Of a stretch of 64,000 nucleotides of DNA, positions 46,971 through 60,434 are shown in pieces. The notes under the pieces were generated by a model. That model ran no database searches and was not told the DNA's origin. It saw only the letters and a list, made by a program, of their open reading frames with translations. This stretch comes from Synanceia verrucosa (lineage: Eukaryota; Chordata; Actinopteri; Perciformes; Synanceiidae). The position numbers were made by a program, and so were the translations under genes. Location: NCBI GenBank assembly GCA_029721515.1, contig CM056567.1:9139507-9203506 (forward strand). Direction: 5' to 3'. How positions within the stretch are numbered: the stretch's first letter is position 1; each line of letters begins with the position of its first letter.

Positions 46971-47333
46971 GGAAGGCTTACACCAATCAAAGATATAATT
47001 CCTAAGGTCGCATTTGTAGCGACATCCCTCTTGGGTAGGTTTACTGTTTTTCTGATTAAGATGACCTTAGTCCTTGCATAAAACATGACAGGTAACTTTA
47101 ACTCTTCCTGTCTGCAACATGTGAATTTCACCTGAAGGTGGTCATGGGAAGGACAAACCTTGTAGTCGCCCTCCTGTGGTATCCAACAGTTTTTAAGGTT
47201 CCAATGACAGAAAAGCATTCAATCTTTTGTAGTAGTAGTGGCTTCCTTAGTGCAAAAAGGGTGTGTGCACAGATGTCTCTCAATTTGCATATGCAGTTTG
47301 GTCACCTGATGCAAATGACAATCAGCAGGGAAA

Positions 47334-47936
47334 TGTAGCCTACCACAGGCATAACATTATGACCTCCTGTCTATTTAATATATTATATATTTAATATATC
47401 CCTGACCTCTGACCCCTGAAGGTGTGCTATGGTATCTGACACCTTCCTAGCCAGGTGCCATGTGATCTACGATAGTCTGTACCCGTTTGTTCTGTTCTGT
47501 GTGTTAAATAAAGTTTTCTGACTCCTATCAGAATCAGCAGCTTCTCTGGTCTGTTGGATCACACCACCAGGACCAGACTTCACTCCCCACCTGCATCAGT
47601 GATCCTTGTCCTCTCATGACCCTGTCTCTGGTTCACCACTGGTCCTTCCTTGGATCACTTTTCATAGACCCTGACCACTGCAGACCAGGAACACCCCACC
47701 AGAGCTGCAGTTCTGGTGATGATCTGACCCAGTCCTCTAGCCATCACTGTTTGGTTCTTGCTGTCAAACACTCAAACACTGATACATTAACATTTTTCAT
47801 GCTTCTAACATCATCTCTGAGGACAAAATGTTCATTTGTTGCTTTATATATATCCCAGGAGCCACAATGAGGAGAAAATCATGGTCATTCACTTCACCTC
47901 TCAGTGGTCATAATTTTATGCCTGATTGGTGTATAT
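47334..47936. mobile_element. Non-autonomous inverted-repeat transposon (MITE)
   Basis: aggcataacattatgacc at the left end and ggtcataattttatgcct at the right end are inverted copies, continuing outward with weaker similarity to tatacaccaatc. The interior holds gagctgcagttctggtgatg and ctgacccagtcctctagcca, which I recognise from a common fish repeat with these termini. No protein is encoded. It is likely Tc1/mariner-related, judging by TA at the right edge. It ends about 80 bases before the zbtb8b poly(A) signal. Confidence 0.7.
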
Positions 47937-48014
47937 CACAAAATAAAAAAAACATTTACATGAAGAAAAGCATACAAAGACATAAATTAAACATATCAAC
48001 AATTACACAACACA

Positions 48015-48020
48015 TTTATT
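48015..48020 (-). terminator. Candidate poly(A) signal of zbtb8b
   Basis: Minus-strand AATAAA about 310 bases after the zbtb8b stop codon. Confidence 0.45.
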
Positions 48021-48328
48021 ACAACAATGGTCCAATTATAACCACAATACCAATCTGTAAACTGCAGTCTTTTGTGGACAAAACATGCAACACGTTTGAG
48101 AGCTATGTTCTCTTTATGTGCAGTACATTCAGAGAAATTTGAATTTCAGCAACTGAGCAAAGGAAGTTAATTAAGTCATAATTATAAATAATTGAAAATG
48201 ACACACATTCCTGTGACAAATGTGTCAATAAACAAGGCTGTCTTACAGTAATAATTTAACATCAAAAACAGTATGGCCACATACAGTTAACTGAGCAGTG
48301 AGCAGTGAAGCAGTCCAAATACAGCAGA

Positions 48329-50829
48329 CTACAGAGTCACTGTGTTACATTCATCAGTGCAGACAGACAGCTGCCGTTCAAGCATCTGTTTCTCTACCAA
48401 GTCCTCCACTCTGCCAACCTCCACTTCATCGACATCATCCATAAAACTGGACCAATCTGTCCCCCCGTCCACCCGTTCCATGGGCTCTTGCTGGCTGGCG
48501 GCGTGAACAGAGGCAGAATCATCATGAGTGGTGGTCACGCAGTTGCAGCTGTCGCAGATGCCGAAGCGTCTGAGTCCTGGTGAAACGCTGGATCCAGTGA
48601 ATGCTCGTCTGCAGCTCTTACATGACACTGGCCAGTAGTGCCTGTGGACCTGTCAATGGTTAGCACAGTGGGAGAGACAACATGCTGTGAATCATTTTTG
48701 ACACAGGCAACACTATTCTTTGGATGATTATTGGTGAACAATGACAACATAGGAGCTAAACGGTTTACTGCTCTCATTACACTTCCAATCAAAGGGTGAC
48801 ACAGCTAATTACTGTTTACAACTCGGTGCTAACTATGTATTATTGATTCTAAAATTTTACTGCAACTGTGACAAAATACAGCAATTCATCTGTGAACTAC
48901 AACAAGGGGACAGATAAATGCCCAATGTCCAATTTCCCACTACAATTAAAAAAAAAAAACAACAGGTGAACAACAGGTGATTCTCTATTTGGAGTATTTT
49001 CTAAAGGGCATATCCAACAAAAAAACAAAACAAAACAAAGGAAATGTAATTAATAAAAACAACAGCTGAGAGATTAAATTAGATTTAGAGGCCTACATAT
49101 GAAAATCAGGTTAGGTGATGCAACACATTACACAGCTGGGCTGATTATTTCACAGTCACTGAGCTCTTACACTGAGCGCATGGCTGCGAAGGTGCTCCTG
49201 TCTTGTGAACCTCTTGCCACACATGGGACAGGGGAAGGGTCTCTCTCCTGTATGGCAGCGGATGTGTCGCTTCATGATTCCCTTCTGCTTGGCAGTGTAT
49301 GGACAGAACGGGCACTTGTGGAGTTTCACTGGCACTACCAATCCATCACCTGCAGGGGGAGAGAGAGGCCAACAGTTCAGGTTCACCATGCTTGAGAGAT
49401 GAGATGGAAACAGTGAAACACAACTTAGATTGATGTTGCAAATTTACCTGTGTCCTCTCCGAGCCAATCAGACTGGATCTCCATAATAGATGATCCCACA
49501 AACCCTAAACCTTCGTCCATTCTGCCTCCTCCTGTGCTGCTCCCTAGCCCCTGAGTAAAGCGCTGCCCCACTCTGTCCCCCAGAGGACTGGGGCCTTCAC
49601 CTCTGGCCAGCATGTCCATCAGCTGCCTGGCATTAAAGGACGAGCTGTATCCCACTGGAGAACGCTCATTAGAGGGAGAGGAAGGAAGCAGTCTGCTATG
49701 ATGAGGGGTTTGAAGAGAGGGCCCAGGATATGAGGCCAGGTCTTTGGTGTCAGGGGAAGCCATAAGCTCCTCATCAGGGTCGTACTCTATCTTGGGGTTC
49801 ACCAACTCCAGAGTCAAAGATGGAGAGGACGAGAGGTTAGTCTGATCCACGTGTCCTTTCTGTCCTTCACTCCCTGATGCAAATCCCTCCCTAGAATGGT
49901 AGTCGCTGTCCATGTCTCTGCTGGTGCCAGGGGTTGTGGCAACTGGGACGGACAAGGGGGTTCTAGCCGATGTCACAGGCTCTGGACCTAAACCCGATCC
50001 TCTGTCTGCCTCTGCAGTCTGTGAATCAGTCTCTACAGCTTCTGCACCACTGGAGGTTGTCGCAGCAGGAGTGCCGCTGTCTGCAGGACACATCCCTCCA
50101 TCCTGTGCCTGGCTCTCCTTCTCTGTGTTTGTCTCCTTCTCCTTGTTACATATTTCCAAAGATGAGCGGATGTATCCCTTACAGAAGTTTACCAGATCTG
50201 TCATCTGCAGGTAGCTGCCTGCTGACATCACCTCAATGACATTGCTTCTGTTCAGGGCCAAGCGGCCTGAGTAAAGGAAGTCAAGGATAATAGAGAAGGC
50301 ATCAGCTGTCACAATGTCCAGCGAAGCTGTGCTGTAGCGCTGTCCATTATCCTGGATAGAGATGAAAGTACTCATTTTAGTAAAGCAAGAACAAAAGAGG
50401 ATCAGCTGTCACATAACCAACCAGAACAGACCTACTGTGCGTCAATGCCCACCATCCAATCATAGGAAGTATTTCATTTCTTATGTTCTTCTTCAGTGCT
50501 TTCATAGGAACTGGTGTGGATTTTAGTAACATTTTAGTAATTGCTGGCACAATAATAAATGCATTATCTTAGTCAAATCATTACATTTGTTTCTAAGAAG
50601 CCATGCCCAACATTTGCCCACCTTTCCTCACAGTAAAAACTTTGTGAAGAACTACCTGCAGATAGTGGACAAGAAGAGCCCGGAAATAGCCACTCCCAGC
50701 AAACAACACGTTACGATGAGCCTTGAAGACACGGCCTTCGACAAGGATGCTGCAGTCACAGAAGAAGTCCCGCTTACGCTGCTCATTGAGCTCAAACAGC
50801 AGTTTGGTCAAGTAGCAAGGCACTTCCAT
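48329..50829 (-). CDS. zbtb8b: Zinc finger and BTB domain-containing protein 8B, complete, 4 coding exons
   Basis: Exons in transcription order: 50829-50656, 50351-49448, 49349-49171, 48649-48329. Phases join to give 525 residues. The N-terminal BTB/POZ domain (about residues 1-120: FFCDCSILVEGRVFKAHRNV, then a strand-helix block ending MTDLVNFCKGYIRSSLEIC) mediates dimerisation and corepressor contact. A long acidic, Ser/Pro-rich linker follows. Two C2H2 fingers lie at residues 372-392 and 400-421. The last zinc-binding His (421) is encoded by exon 4, after the donor agt/gtaaga at 49170. A frame read straight through that donor stops after four residues and would lack the His. The C-terminal CKSCRRAFTG...GLRRFGICDSCNCV block matches the ZBTB8B ending. 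Role: probable nuclear transcriptional regulator. Human ZBTB8B is slightly shorter. Confidence 0.93.
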
Positions 50830-51525
50830 GTCTAGACCTCAGCGAGCTCTGCCTGGAAGAGGGAAGAGAAAGAAGTTTGAAAGGTTGATGTTGTAATTTT
50901 TGGTTCTGTAGTACCTAATATTTGAAATTAACCTAATCTATTATGACCTCACACAACACATTTTGTGTTTAGATGATAATTTCTCCACATATTTAGAGTA
51001 TACAAATGTAACTACTGTATTTATTGTCATTTTCATATTGCTACCTTATCTATTTATCTATTTTACACTTTGATTTATTGCTCAGCGTTTATTGTGGATA
51101 GCAAACACATGTCCTTACTGTTCATACGATAATAATAACACACTGTATCTCTGAGTCTATTACTGAAGGCGACTTAGTTAAACAAGGACAATAAAGGTTA
51201 CAAGGACAGGAGAAAACTACTGAGGTAATTTGAATTTCATGAGCTAATACGCATATGGTTGAGTACGTCACAGTGGTAATAACTCTGTTAATACCTAAAA
51301 ACGGCTTACAAGCAAAACTGACACGTTTGACAGAGGAAATAAAAGGGAAGGGGACAGACAAATTGCTTTACTTTATATTTGATCACAAGCTAACACGTGC
51401 AGCTAGCGCTGAGCAGCCACTTATAAACACTTTATTAAACAAAATGTCAGACTAACAACACCGACTGCACTTTACGAGGCCTGCTGACACCCAGTGAGAT
51501 AAAAGAACATATAGCACAGTCTCAC

Positions 51526-51620
51526 CTGCGTAATTATGCGACTGAACGTGAGAAAAACCTGTGTAATAACTCAACGAAGAGGATTAGCAAGGCTTCATTG
51601 TCCTGTTACCTCCACATAAT
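51526..51620 (-). other. Probable 5' non-coding exon of zbtb8b
   Basis: A donor (ttacgcag/gtgagact on the minus strand, exon end at 51526) faces an acceptor (cttccag/gcagagct, exon start at 50852) 23 bases before the zbtb8b ATG. The exon's 5' limit is inferred from the promoter motifs just beyond it. Confidence 0.5.
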
Positions 51621-51690
51621 AACTTCCGCTTTCAGCATTACGTGACGTTTTCTTTCATCCAATCAGTGACCGACGGAGGCGTGGCCTACA
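51620..51690 (-). promoter_or_regulatory. Probable zbtb8b promoter
   Basis: Within 70 bases lie an ETS-type aacttccgct (51621-51630), a CRE-like acgtgacgtt (51640-51649) and a CCAAT box, ccaatca (51659-51665). No TATA box is seen. This fits a housekeeping-type promoter directly before the inferred first exon. Confidence 0.45.
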
Positions 51691-54600
51691 CAGCTCCAGA
51701 CGTACTGTGAAATCTACTGTATGTGGGGTTTATAAAATAATAATAATGATGGTAATAATAATTACACTGTTTGTAATGATGATGATGACAATGATAACAA
51801 TAATAATGCATTCATTATTTACCTCCTTTCATACAAGTGCCTTAAAATAAGGCAAAAAGATGGAAAATGAACACACTTGATAAAATAACACAACAGACTC
51901 CCACAAAACTCAGATTATAATTCGAACCCTGGTTATCTGTATATAAAAGATGAATGCACATTCTCCATTTTGTAGAGCTCCTTCAGCAGAACTGTATACT
52001 CTGTTGAATGGCTACCTTTCTTGCATGAAATAAACACTTTGGACAAAGGCACAATCAATTTCCTTAACAGCTGCATTATTAATTTAAACTACCTTGGTTG
52101 GATTTAGTAAAATTGGAAAAGAAATGAGACAGATATCCTCTTCATGAAGTGTAATATCAAGTAATCATTACAGTGCCAGCCTTCCTTTGCTGCAGCTTTG
52201 GATGCTCTTGTCCTCTGGGGCAAATATTCACAAATTAAGAGTTCAAACATCACATACCAGATGAGCATAAATGACCATTTCTGAAAGAGGGGCAGAAATG
52301 TACCAGTTAACCTCCAAAATAAACTCCAACTGACTCCATACTGACAGGATTTCACAAAAATGTCTTCTTCACTTTAGCTTGTATAAGGTTTCAGTTATGT
52401 CTGCTTTCTCTAGTGCAGAAAGTCATCGATAGTAATGATGACAATAATGATGGCGATGATGTGCAGAAGAACCTCAAAGCATCACCCTCCGTCTCGTACC
52501 AAGTCGAGCATACCGCTGCACAGCCGCAGGCGGCTCGCTCCTGCCCACATTGTCTGCATAAGAATACTTGTTTATTTGCTTTCCATTTCAGAGAGAAAAT
52601 AATTCCTTTTTTTTTATTTTTGGACATTTCAAGAGTAAACAAGTAGTTCCTTCAGCGCTGCGCCACACCCTCTCAGCACAATCCACAAGTCTTAGAAGTG
52701 TTTTTTTACACTGATGGGTGCCGACTGAGCGACTTATTTGTTTCAGATATTTTCCCATGGCAAACAGAGCGAATACAAAGGCTTCGTGGTGGCCCGGAGA
52801 AACCACAGGGTAGGCGTACATGAGCCTCCATGCTCACCCTCTTTTGAAAATGAAATTTATGGCACCTCATAAAAGTTCTATTCTCGCTTTTAAGCACTAA
52901 ATATAAACCAGTCTAAACCAGCAGGGTTTGACTCAGTCCTTGTAAACTTGACCTGATGGAGCGCAGCGTCCGGCTGAAGGCAGGCCAACCGCTGGTTGAC
53001 CCAGCTGCCCAGCCCTGACACGCGTCTATCCCGAAGCAAAGCTGCTGAACTCTGAGGTAGCTCTGGCTGCAGACCTTCGTCTCGCTCTGACTCAGGGAAA
53101 CACAAGGCCTTTGTTGATTTATGGACAGGAAACTCCCTCTCCACAGCCAAGCAATCACACTGGAGATTCCACTATAGTGATGTACTGGTTTACACCCATC
53201 AACCCCTTAGGAACAAATAATATTCATGATTTATGATTGGGTTATGCCTGTGATTATGACATGATTTGCATGATTTTCAGACTGAAGCTCAGTCTACATA
53301 GTAAATACATGTAATGGCTGTTATGCTAGGCTGCATCCAGATTTGGGACCTCACTCGCTCAGTGTGTTAGCCGCTGCGAGAGCCACGGCTGGCACAGAGG
53401 GCTCCAGCAGCACCCCTCTGGGTCCCTGTGGTCTGCGCCTCAGCACATAACAGCCACTTAGGCCGGCATTTTCCCAGGCTGAGACAACACACCACGGTGG
53501 CAGCGCGAGCCACAGAGAGGGCCTGATTAAAGAGTAGGGACAATGGAGGGAGAGAGACCGTGGTGGCATTTTCCATCTCCGCCGCTGTCTCCTGGGGGGA
53601 AAAAGTATGTGCCGTGAAACGTTTGAATTATCCCAGAATCTCTGGAATTCAGACAGAGGCACCGCGGAGAGGACCCTCGACCAGGGATCAAAGAGCTTTG
53701 AGAGGAGTGCGGTGGACTGGTGGTGAAGTCGAGTACATAGGGGAGTATGAGTGTGTATATGTCTGTGTGTGTGTTTGGGAAAACTGACTTGAAAAAGATA
53801 TAGACGATGTTTGAATTTTAATCACATTCTCTTCTCTACACGTCTTTAGATGTTTTTTAAAAAAACATGTTTGACTTCTGAGGAGGCAGTGATCATTGAG
53901 CAATGAAATACAGGCATGTGGTGTGTGGGCGTGTGTGTCGTTGTCCTTTTATCCCTCATGGGATCAGATAATGCAATCATAGCCAATCATTGGGAGTCTA
54001 ATACAGCGGGCGCCCCTCTTTGGTTTGGAGACGCCACCATCCTCTGTGGCGGCAGAGGAAGAGGAAGAGAGAAGCTAGAAGGGGAAACCTCGTCCCTCAC
54101 TTTCTGTCTATCTCTCTCTGTAATTATCACTTAATGTTCTTTGGTAATCTGGAGTCGTCTGTCTCTTGCTCAGTCCTTTCTTCCTTGCTGGAGAGGAAAT
54201 GTATCACGGCCTGAAATAAATCTGCCAGCCTTTTTATTATTATATATTTAGCACCAGGACAGAGTAGTAAATGGAGGCGTCCCAGACCACAAGCTTCCGG
54301 TAGCACAGAGCCTCAGCTCAGGCTGGCTGTCTTTGCCACAGCCAAGTCCAAAGATCAAAGCCTCCTGTACTATATACAGTTAGCTAGACATCCTCCAGCA
54401 AGTTTTCATGTCTGAGAAAGACAGCGTGTGTGTGTTTGTGCAAGAGACACATGCAGAGTGTAAAGAATTAGTTCACGACACAAGCATGCCTTTCAGAGAT
54501 CTGTTGAGTATACCTTTGTGGAAGAGCTCTTGTGTTTGTCTGCATCTATATAACTCTGCACTGTAAGACAAGCTGTCATTGTATTGTCTTGTGTTTGCAT

Positions 54601-56479
54601 TGGCATTTACATAAAAATAAAATATAGAAAGTGCATGTCTGGTGGTATTTAACAGCCACAGTTAACATATCATGTCTGATTTGATCAATATAACATCTTC
54701 AGCCAGCGGTTACAAGGAAACCTCAACTAATTAAAAAAATCAAGCTCAACTAGCCACTGATTTGATTTAAAATGTTTACCCACATATTTGCGTTGATGGG
54801 AAATGGTTAGACAAATAGATTACAAATGGGTGTGATGCTAATCTTTAGTCAATTTAAAACATCAGCAAAGATGAACAGTAGCTTAAAGTAATGGCTAAAT
54901 TACAAACATTCAGACAGAAATGCAAACTTGACTTGACTAAACCTGAACACTGACAATTAAAATAACGATGCAATAACAAGAACCATTTTTATTTAATTGA
55001 TAGTGTATTCGTGTTTCAAAATCCACTTGTAAGAACACGTTTGGAACATAACAGACAGACTACTTGAGATCATCTGACAGGGACCAGACCAAAAAGATAT
55101 GGCCACATCATTTTTCACTCCGATATGAAGATGATTTAAGTTTATAGGACTGATCCAATCAATTAGTTTACTGAACAACACAGGCTTATTTGGTGTCAGT
55201 AAAAAAAGACAATATGAATGCATCTATTATTTCGCTTTTAGTACTTATAATTATAAAAGCATCTATTACGATCAATAAAAGTGGTATAAACTCCCTCAGG
55301 ATGTCAAAATTTTATTTGTCATTATCCTTATCCTTCCTCCATTAAAGTCTTCCTCTCTTTCCCTGCACACTCACTATAATCCCTTTCTGGGAAACACTAA
55401 AAATTACCCAGCAGTGTGATGGCGGCAGGTTTTTCATGCTGGTTTTTAGGGGCTTATGCATGCTCTTCTGAGCTGCCGTCGGAATAAGGTGCTGGCTGGA
55501 TGCCTCCCTGATAAGGCCCTAATCTGAGGTGCAAAGTTATACGAGGGATTTGGGAAAGTGAGAGGCTGTCAGAGAACAGCAGCCAATGAAACAGGGATGG
55601 AGCACCATCTCCTGGGTTTATGCCTCTGTGAGAGCTCCTCTCAACAAGCCTGGTATCATTTCTGAATCCTTGAATTTCATGCTGATCTGGGAATAAAAGT
55701 ATATTCTTTATTGCAACATTCTTTATTAAACATATTCATTTAGAGTGGACAAAACAGAAAGCATTGCATGACTCCATGCAAGAAAAATTAGTCAACCCAA
55801 TAAACTTGAGTGATAGTCTGCTTCCAAAGCTTGAGCAAAACTAGTTTTACAGTGGCTAATATTAGCTGAGTCTTAAAACCCCCAGTCATCAAATAGGGCA
55901 CAGTCGCATGCAGGGCTGAGGGGATGCAGTGGATTAGCCTTGAACTCTTTCATTTTTCACTCTCCCCACTTTCTCCTCCTCTTTCTCTGCGGCTCATAAA
56001 AGATTGCGTCCTGTGTGTGATGTGGCGGAGAAGTGCAGTCAGAATGAACTGATTACGGACGAGGGCCGGCGTGCCTTTGAGCCATGGTGCAGAACGACAT
56101 TCTTCAAGCACTTAAAAATAGTAACAGGAACAGTCTTTGGAGGACTTTGGGGCATCCTTTACTGGCTTTTTTGGAGACTGGAATCATAACCAGATTCTTC
56201 TCCAACCACCCCCCCACCATTTCTTTCATTTTGTTATTGGGAGTTTGTTTAATCTTGTGAAGACAAAAATTGGCCTGGTGTGGGAAAGACAATTCTTTTG
56301 GCGAAAGGTTTTGTTGTTTTATAGTTTTGCACATTGTTGTTGTTGTTTATTCAGTGCAGGAGGAAAAAGTGCCAGTTTGTGCCAAAAACCTCATGAAGTA
56401 TTGATAAAAAGGAGCTGAGTGAGAGGGAGGCCGCAACACCACGACAAAGATATGGGCTGTCTAAGCAAAGAGCTTTACA

Positions 56480-56690
56480 AATGACAATCTCCAGGGGGAA
56501 AAAGGGAGAGACAACATGGGGGGAGTGGAAGAGGAGGAGGGAGGAGAAGAAGAAGAGAAACAAATGTGGATGGATTGGTGGGAGGAGGAGGAGGAGGAGG
56601 AGGATGGGTATTGGGGGAAATAACGCAGAGCAGTGAACAAGGGGGGGGAGATGAGAGGGGAAACATTCCCCCTTGCCCACATTAAAGACA
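56480..56690 (+). repeat. Purine-rich tract with (GGA)n
   Basis: About 200 bases rich in A and G with a pure GGA/GAG run at 56578-56604 and a G-run at 56641-56648. The 193-codon minus-strand frame across it is Ser/Pro/Leu-rich low complexity and is not a gene. Confidence 0.85.
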
Positions 56691-57012
56691 TAAAAAAGAA
56701 AACAAACAGAAAAACATGTCTGACATAAAGAGGCTGGTTTCCGCGGCGACAGCACAATGGCTGCCTGTGGCTCTCGGGGCCCTCGCCGTCCCGTCTGGGG
56801 CCCGGCACCAGCGAAAGTCACCGCAGTCACAGGGCCTGTCAGTGTGTGTGTGTGTGTGTGAAACATGGTGAATGTCATCACAGGCCTAGTGCTGTGGGAA
56901 CCGCCATGAAAGGGACCCCACTCGGAAGCCACAAAAGTTCCTTTCTGCTTCTTCTCTTCGGCTTTTAGCCTCTTTATTTATCTGTGTGTAGAGGAGCCGG
57001 ATGAGGAGGGAG

Positions 57013-57014
<2 letters not shown>

Positions 57015-57052
<38 letters not shown>
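57015..57052. repeat. (CT)n microsatellite
   Basis: Perfect CT dinucleotide run of 38 bases, directly readable. Confidence 0.97.
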
Positions 57053-57054
<2 letters not shown>

Positions 57055-59865
57055 GTCTCTCGCTCTCTGACAGGCAGCATGACCCATCACTGCAGCCCTT
57101 CGGCCCTCTTGACACCTCAAATCACAGAAGCCACTCTCAAACATATATACTGACTGTGTCTAACCCTGTTCCTCGGGGGTTTATTCACACCTCATATCAA
57201 CTCAATCAGATCATAAAAAAACACAATGCAGCTCTTTTGCTATAGGAAACAAACCAGGCGTTCCCAGGAATGTCTCGTATATCCAGGGTATGCCGAGTGA
57301 ATCGTGGAGACGGCCAGACATGCAGTGCCACAGGTCCCAGGCATTCCTCAAGTGTCTGAAGGGCAGATAATTCCCTCTTGGGTGCAGCCAAGACAGTGCC
57401 AAGCTCCTCTAATGCCAGTTCCCATGCCAATCCAGTCTTGACCTCAGTGACTGAGCGCCCACTGACTACTATGAAGGTCTCATGCTAAAAAATAATCTCC
57501 AGATTTTTGGGTTGTATGTCAGTGATGCGTGCACCACGTTGAGCTCCTTTGACCACAATTGGCCTTTCATATATTCACAGCAGGGATTGAAGAAACATTT
57601 CCTTTTGACATTTGATTACATCTGAGGAGTTTATTTTTGGATACATTATCATTTGTATGATTTGCAAATACCAGTGTCATCTTCTTCATTTTCGACCATA
57701 AAAAGCATTTGGATGAATATCTAAATCAAAGGCGAGTAAGAATTGTTGAGGAATAGCAATTAAATGACTTGGCTATGCTGCCTTGTATCATGATTTTTCA
57801 TTTTTTGTTTTTCCTCTGGCATTATCATAAATTTACTTGTGATTTCACCACAAATACAGCAGAGCGATGTGGGAAACTATGGTCCAAATTACATGCAAAG
57901 GGATTTTATTCCAATACATTTTTGTGGTGTGTTTATAGCGTAGGGGCTGAAAAAACAGATACTTTTAAGTCTTAAGTTGGGTGCCAGACAGGAGGAAAAT
58001 TTCCACCTGTCATTCTTTTTCTTAAAATATGAAAAGAAACAAATATATAAATCTGAAAAAATGAATAAAATCAAAATCCCGCTAGTCTATGGCCCCAGCT
58101 ACAAAAGGATGGATACCCCAAATAAAACACACGTCACCATACCATCTGAAAGATGAAGGATTAATCAGTGTTAATGATCAATCATAAACAACCCAAGGAT
58201 TGAAAGTCTAATGCAGGTAATTCACTCAAATATATATTCCTATTACTACAAATTAATTTTTAGAAATGTAAGGGGAAAATGATTACAGACATGAATTAGG
58301 TACTGTGTGAAAATGAAAGAATATTTTTGTCATTGTTTTACTTATTTCTCCCTTTCAGCACTTTAAATGCAGCATGTTCAGTACATTTTAAAGAAAAATG
58401 CTTGTTTTCTGTTGCTGAACACAAATAATCAAAGTCGACCAAGCAGTGAGACATACGGTATCCAGCCAGTTATTCAGGGAAAAAGTCACAAACAAAATAT
58501 CTTGCTGAGCTGGTTCCATCTCACAGACTTTCAAACAATAGCAATAGTCATGCATCAGAGGCAATAATTGCAGCTGAGTGTTTGGCCCTTATAAATTGTG
58601 GGTATGTACTGTCCACATTCGTGTGAAGGAGTCGAGTGTGCATGAATCAGTTGTGCGTATGTCCCTGAGCGTTCATAGTGGAGTTGCGCATGTGTGCGTG
58701 TGTGTGCAAATTGTAAAAGTATGAGCTTGTTAATTTCAATAAGGGACGTCGCCTTGTTGTGGTTTGGAGGGATGGGAGGAAGAGGACTTGAAGTGGCCGA
58801 CCAAGATCGTCAGAAATCTCACTACCCAGAGCCAGCTCTCTCTCTCATCCTCTTATGTTCCTCTCCATCTCAATCCCATCACACATCCCCACCATGAAAC
58901 TATTTTCATAATTAACTTATTTATTTATTCATTCATCTCCTTAATTTCTTTCCATTTTGTGCATTATTTTATGCAACTCGCCTCATCATCCTAGAACAGC
59001 TGGGAATGCAAAAACGATGAGGGAAACCAGAGTGATTTAATTAAGAAAACAACAACAACAAAGAAACAAGAAAGGCTGGTGACACAGAGAAGAAAGTTCT
59101 TCTTTGAAGAGAAGAGTGGGTGGGTGATAAAAATAACAACAGAGAAGAGACTGAAGTTTGATTCCTCTTTTCTTTCAGACTCTTTCTTCTCTGTTTTCTG
59201 ATGCTGAAATGAGATCCAGATCTGAATTAAGGAGTGATTGGTAATGAAAGGATATGTGAGGGAGGGAGAGAAAGAAGGATTTCTCTTTTCTGTTAGTCCT
59301 GACTCATAGCGGACTCACCACACTATAAGCCCCCTGGTGATGGTCACGCTGATTACTGACACTTGGGTATTACAAACACACGCACATGCACATGTTTCAA
59401 GTTAGTTTATTACTTTACACGTATAAAATGCAGACGGGCAGGGCTCAGTTACATCAAATGCGACAGTGATTAACAGAAAAAACAAAGCTGTTGAAAAGCA
59501 CATCATTATAAAAGAGACGAAGGAAAAGAAACATTTGGCATAAGAAAAATAAATCTAAATTTTGTACACAAAACTGGCAGCTTACAGGCGCAAAATTAGC
59601 CTACTTGTGAGGCTTTACTTGTCCTAAAAACATACACAAAGATCTGGCACTCAGGCATTGTAGTGTGTTTAAACTAACACACCCTTCCAGTCTGCCAGGC
59701 AGGAAGAGACACACTCAGCTGGGCATTGTGTGGAAGGGTTCATGCCACTTGGCCTCTCTCCGTCTTTCACACACACACATGCACACACCGCCGGGTCAGT
59801 CAGGCATCGCTCCTAACAACGGGCGCCTGGGCCTCGTGTTTCCATGGCAATCTGTACCAGCAATC

Positions 59866-59873
59866 TTCCCACG
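59866..59873 (-). promoter_or_regulatory. Consensus RBPJ site, 1.9 kb upstream of heyl
   Basis: The minus strand reads CGTGGGAA, the full RBPJ consensus. It lies in a GC-richer stretch (about 59800-59885) just before a (TG)n run. Confidence 0.35.
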
Positions 59874-59892
59874 GTGGCAGCGGAACTGAGAG

Positions 59893-59893
<1 letters not shown>

Positions 59894-59933
<40 letters not shown>
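59894..59933. repeat. (GT)n microsatellite
   Basis: GT dinucleotide run of about 40 bases, directly readable. Confidence 0.97.
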
Positions 59934-59936
<3 letters not shown>

Positions 59937-60434
59937 ATAGAGAGCACTATCTTTTCCGGTGAAGAGCCCAGATGTTCAGACACTCACTGGGCTGATTCCT
60001 CTCTTGACCCCTCAGTAGGCTACCTGCCCTCATCTCTGCACACACTCACAACACACACACAAGTTTGGAAAAGGCTGGGTTTAAACTCTATCAGCAGGAT
60101 GTTTTAAGGTCAAAAGCAAACGTAACGAGAATAGTTAAAGGACTGTTAATTAGTGTTAGCTGTACGTAAGGAATAAACAGTCAAAATAGTGAGTTAAAAG
60201 TAGGCAAATGGATAAATGGCTGAAATCGAGCCATATAATATCCATCAGGGGACTCCTGTGGTTGCAAAGACAAGTCAGATTGTATAGAAGTCGATAAGAA
60301 AAACGTCTCACTTGATTTATTACCTCAGTAAACAGAGTTTATGGTCTTCGCTCTTCTTCAATACAGCATGATGGTCATTCAGTAAATGATGGCCCTTTTT
60401 AGAGTCAGACAGATGATAAAGCGGGGGGGGGTGC

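Larger units (their letters stand above)
56279..57875 (+). promoter_or_regulatory. Three distal RBPJ-type sites upstream of heyl
   Basis: TGTGGGAA occurs at 56279-56286, 56893-56900 and 57868-57875. The consensus for RBPJ, the DNA-binding partner of Notch, is (C/T)GTGGGAA. With the two sites nearer to heyl this makes five in under 5 kb. Each single octamer is weak evidence; the clustering next to a Notch-target gene is what makes it worth listing. Confidence 0.3.

Noticed and set aside
47481..47535. Possible LTR poly(A) region (gttaaataaagttttctgac)
   Set aside because: It lies inside the inverted-repeat MITE at 47334-47936, which explains it better.
56351..56932. 193-codon minus-strand open frame
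   Set aside because: It is the complement of a purine-rich tract and a (GT)n run; the product is Ser/Pro/Leu/Phe low complexity with no domain.
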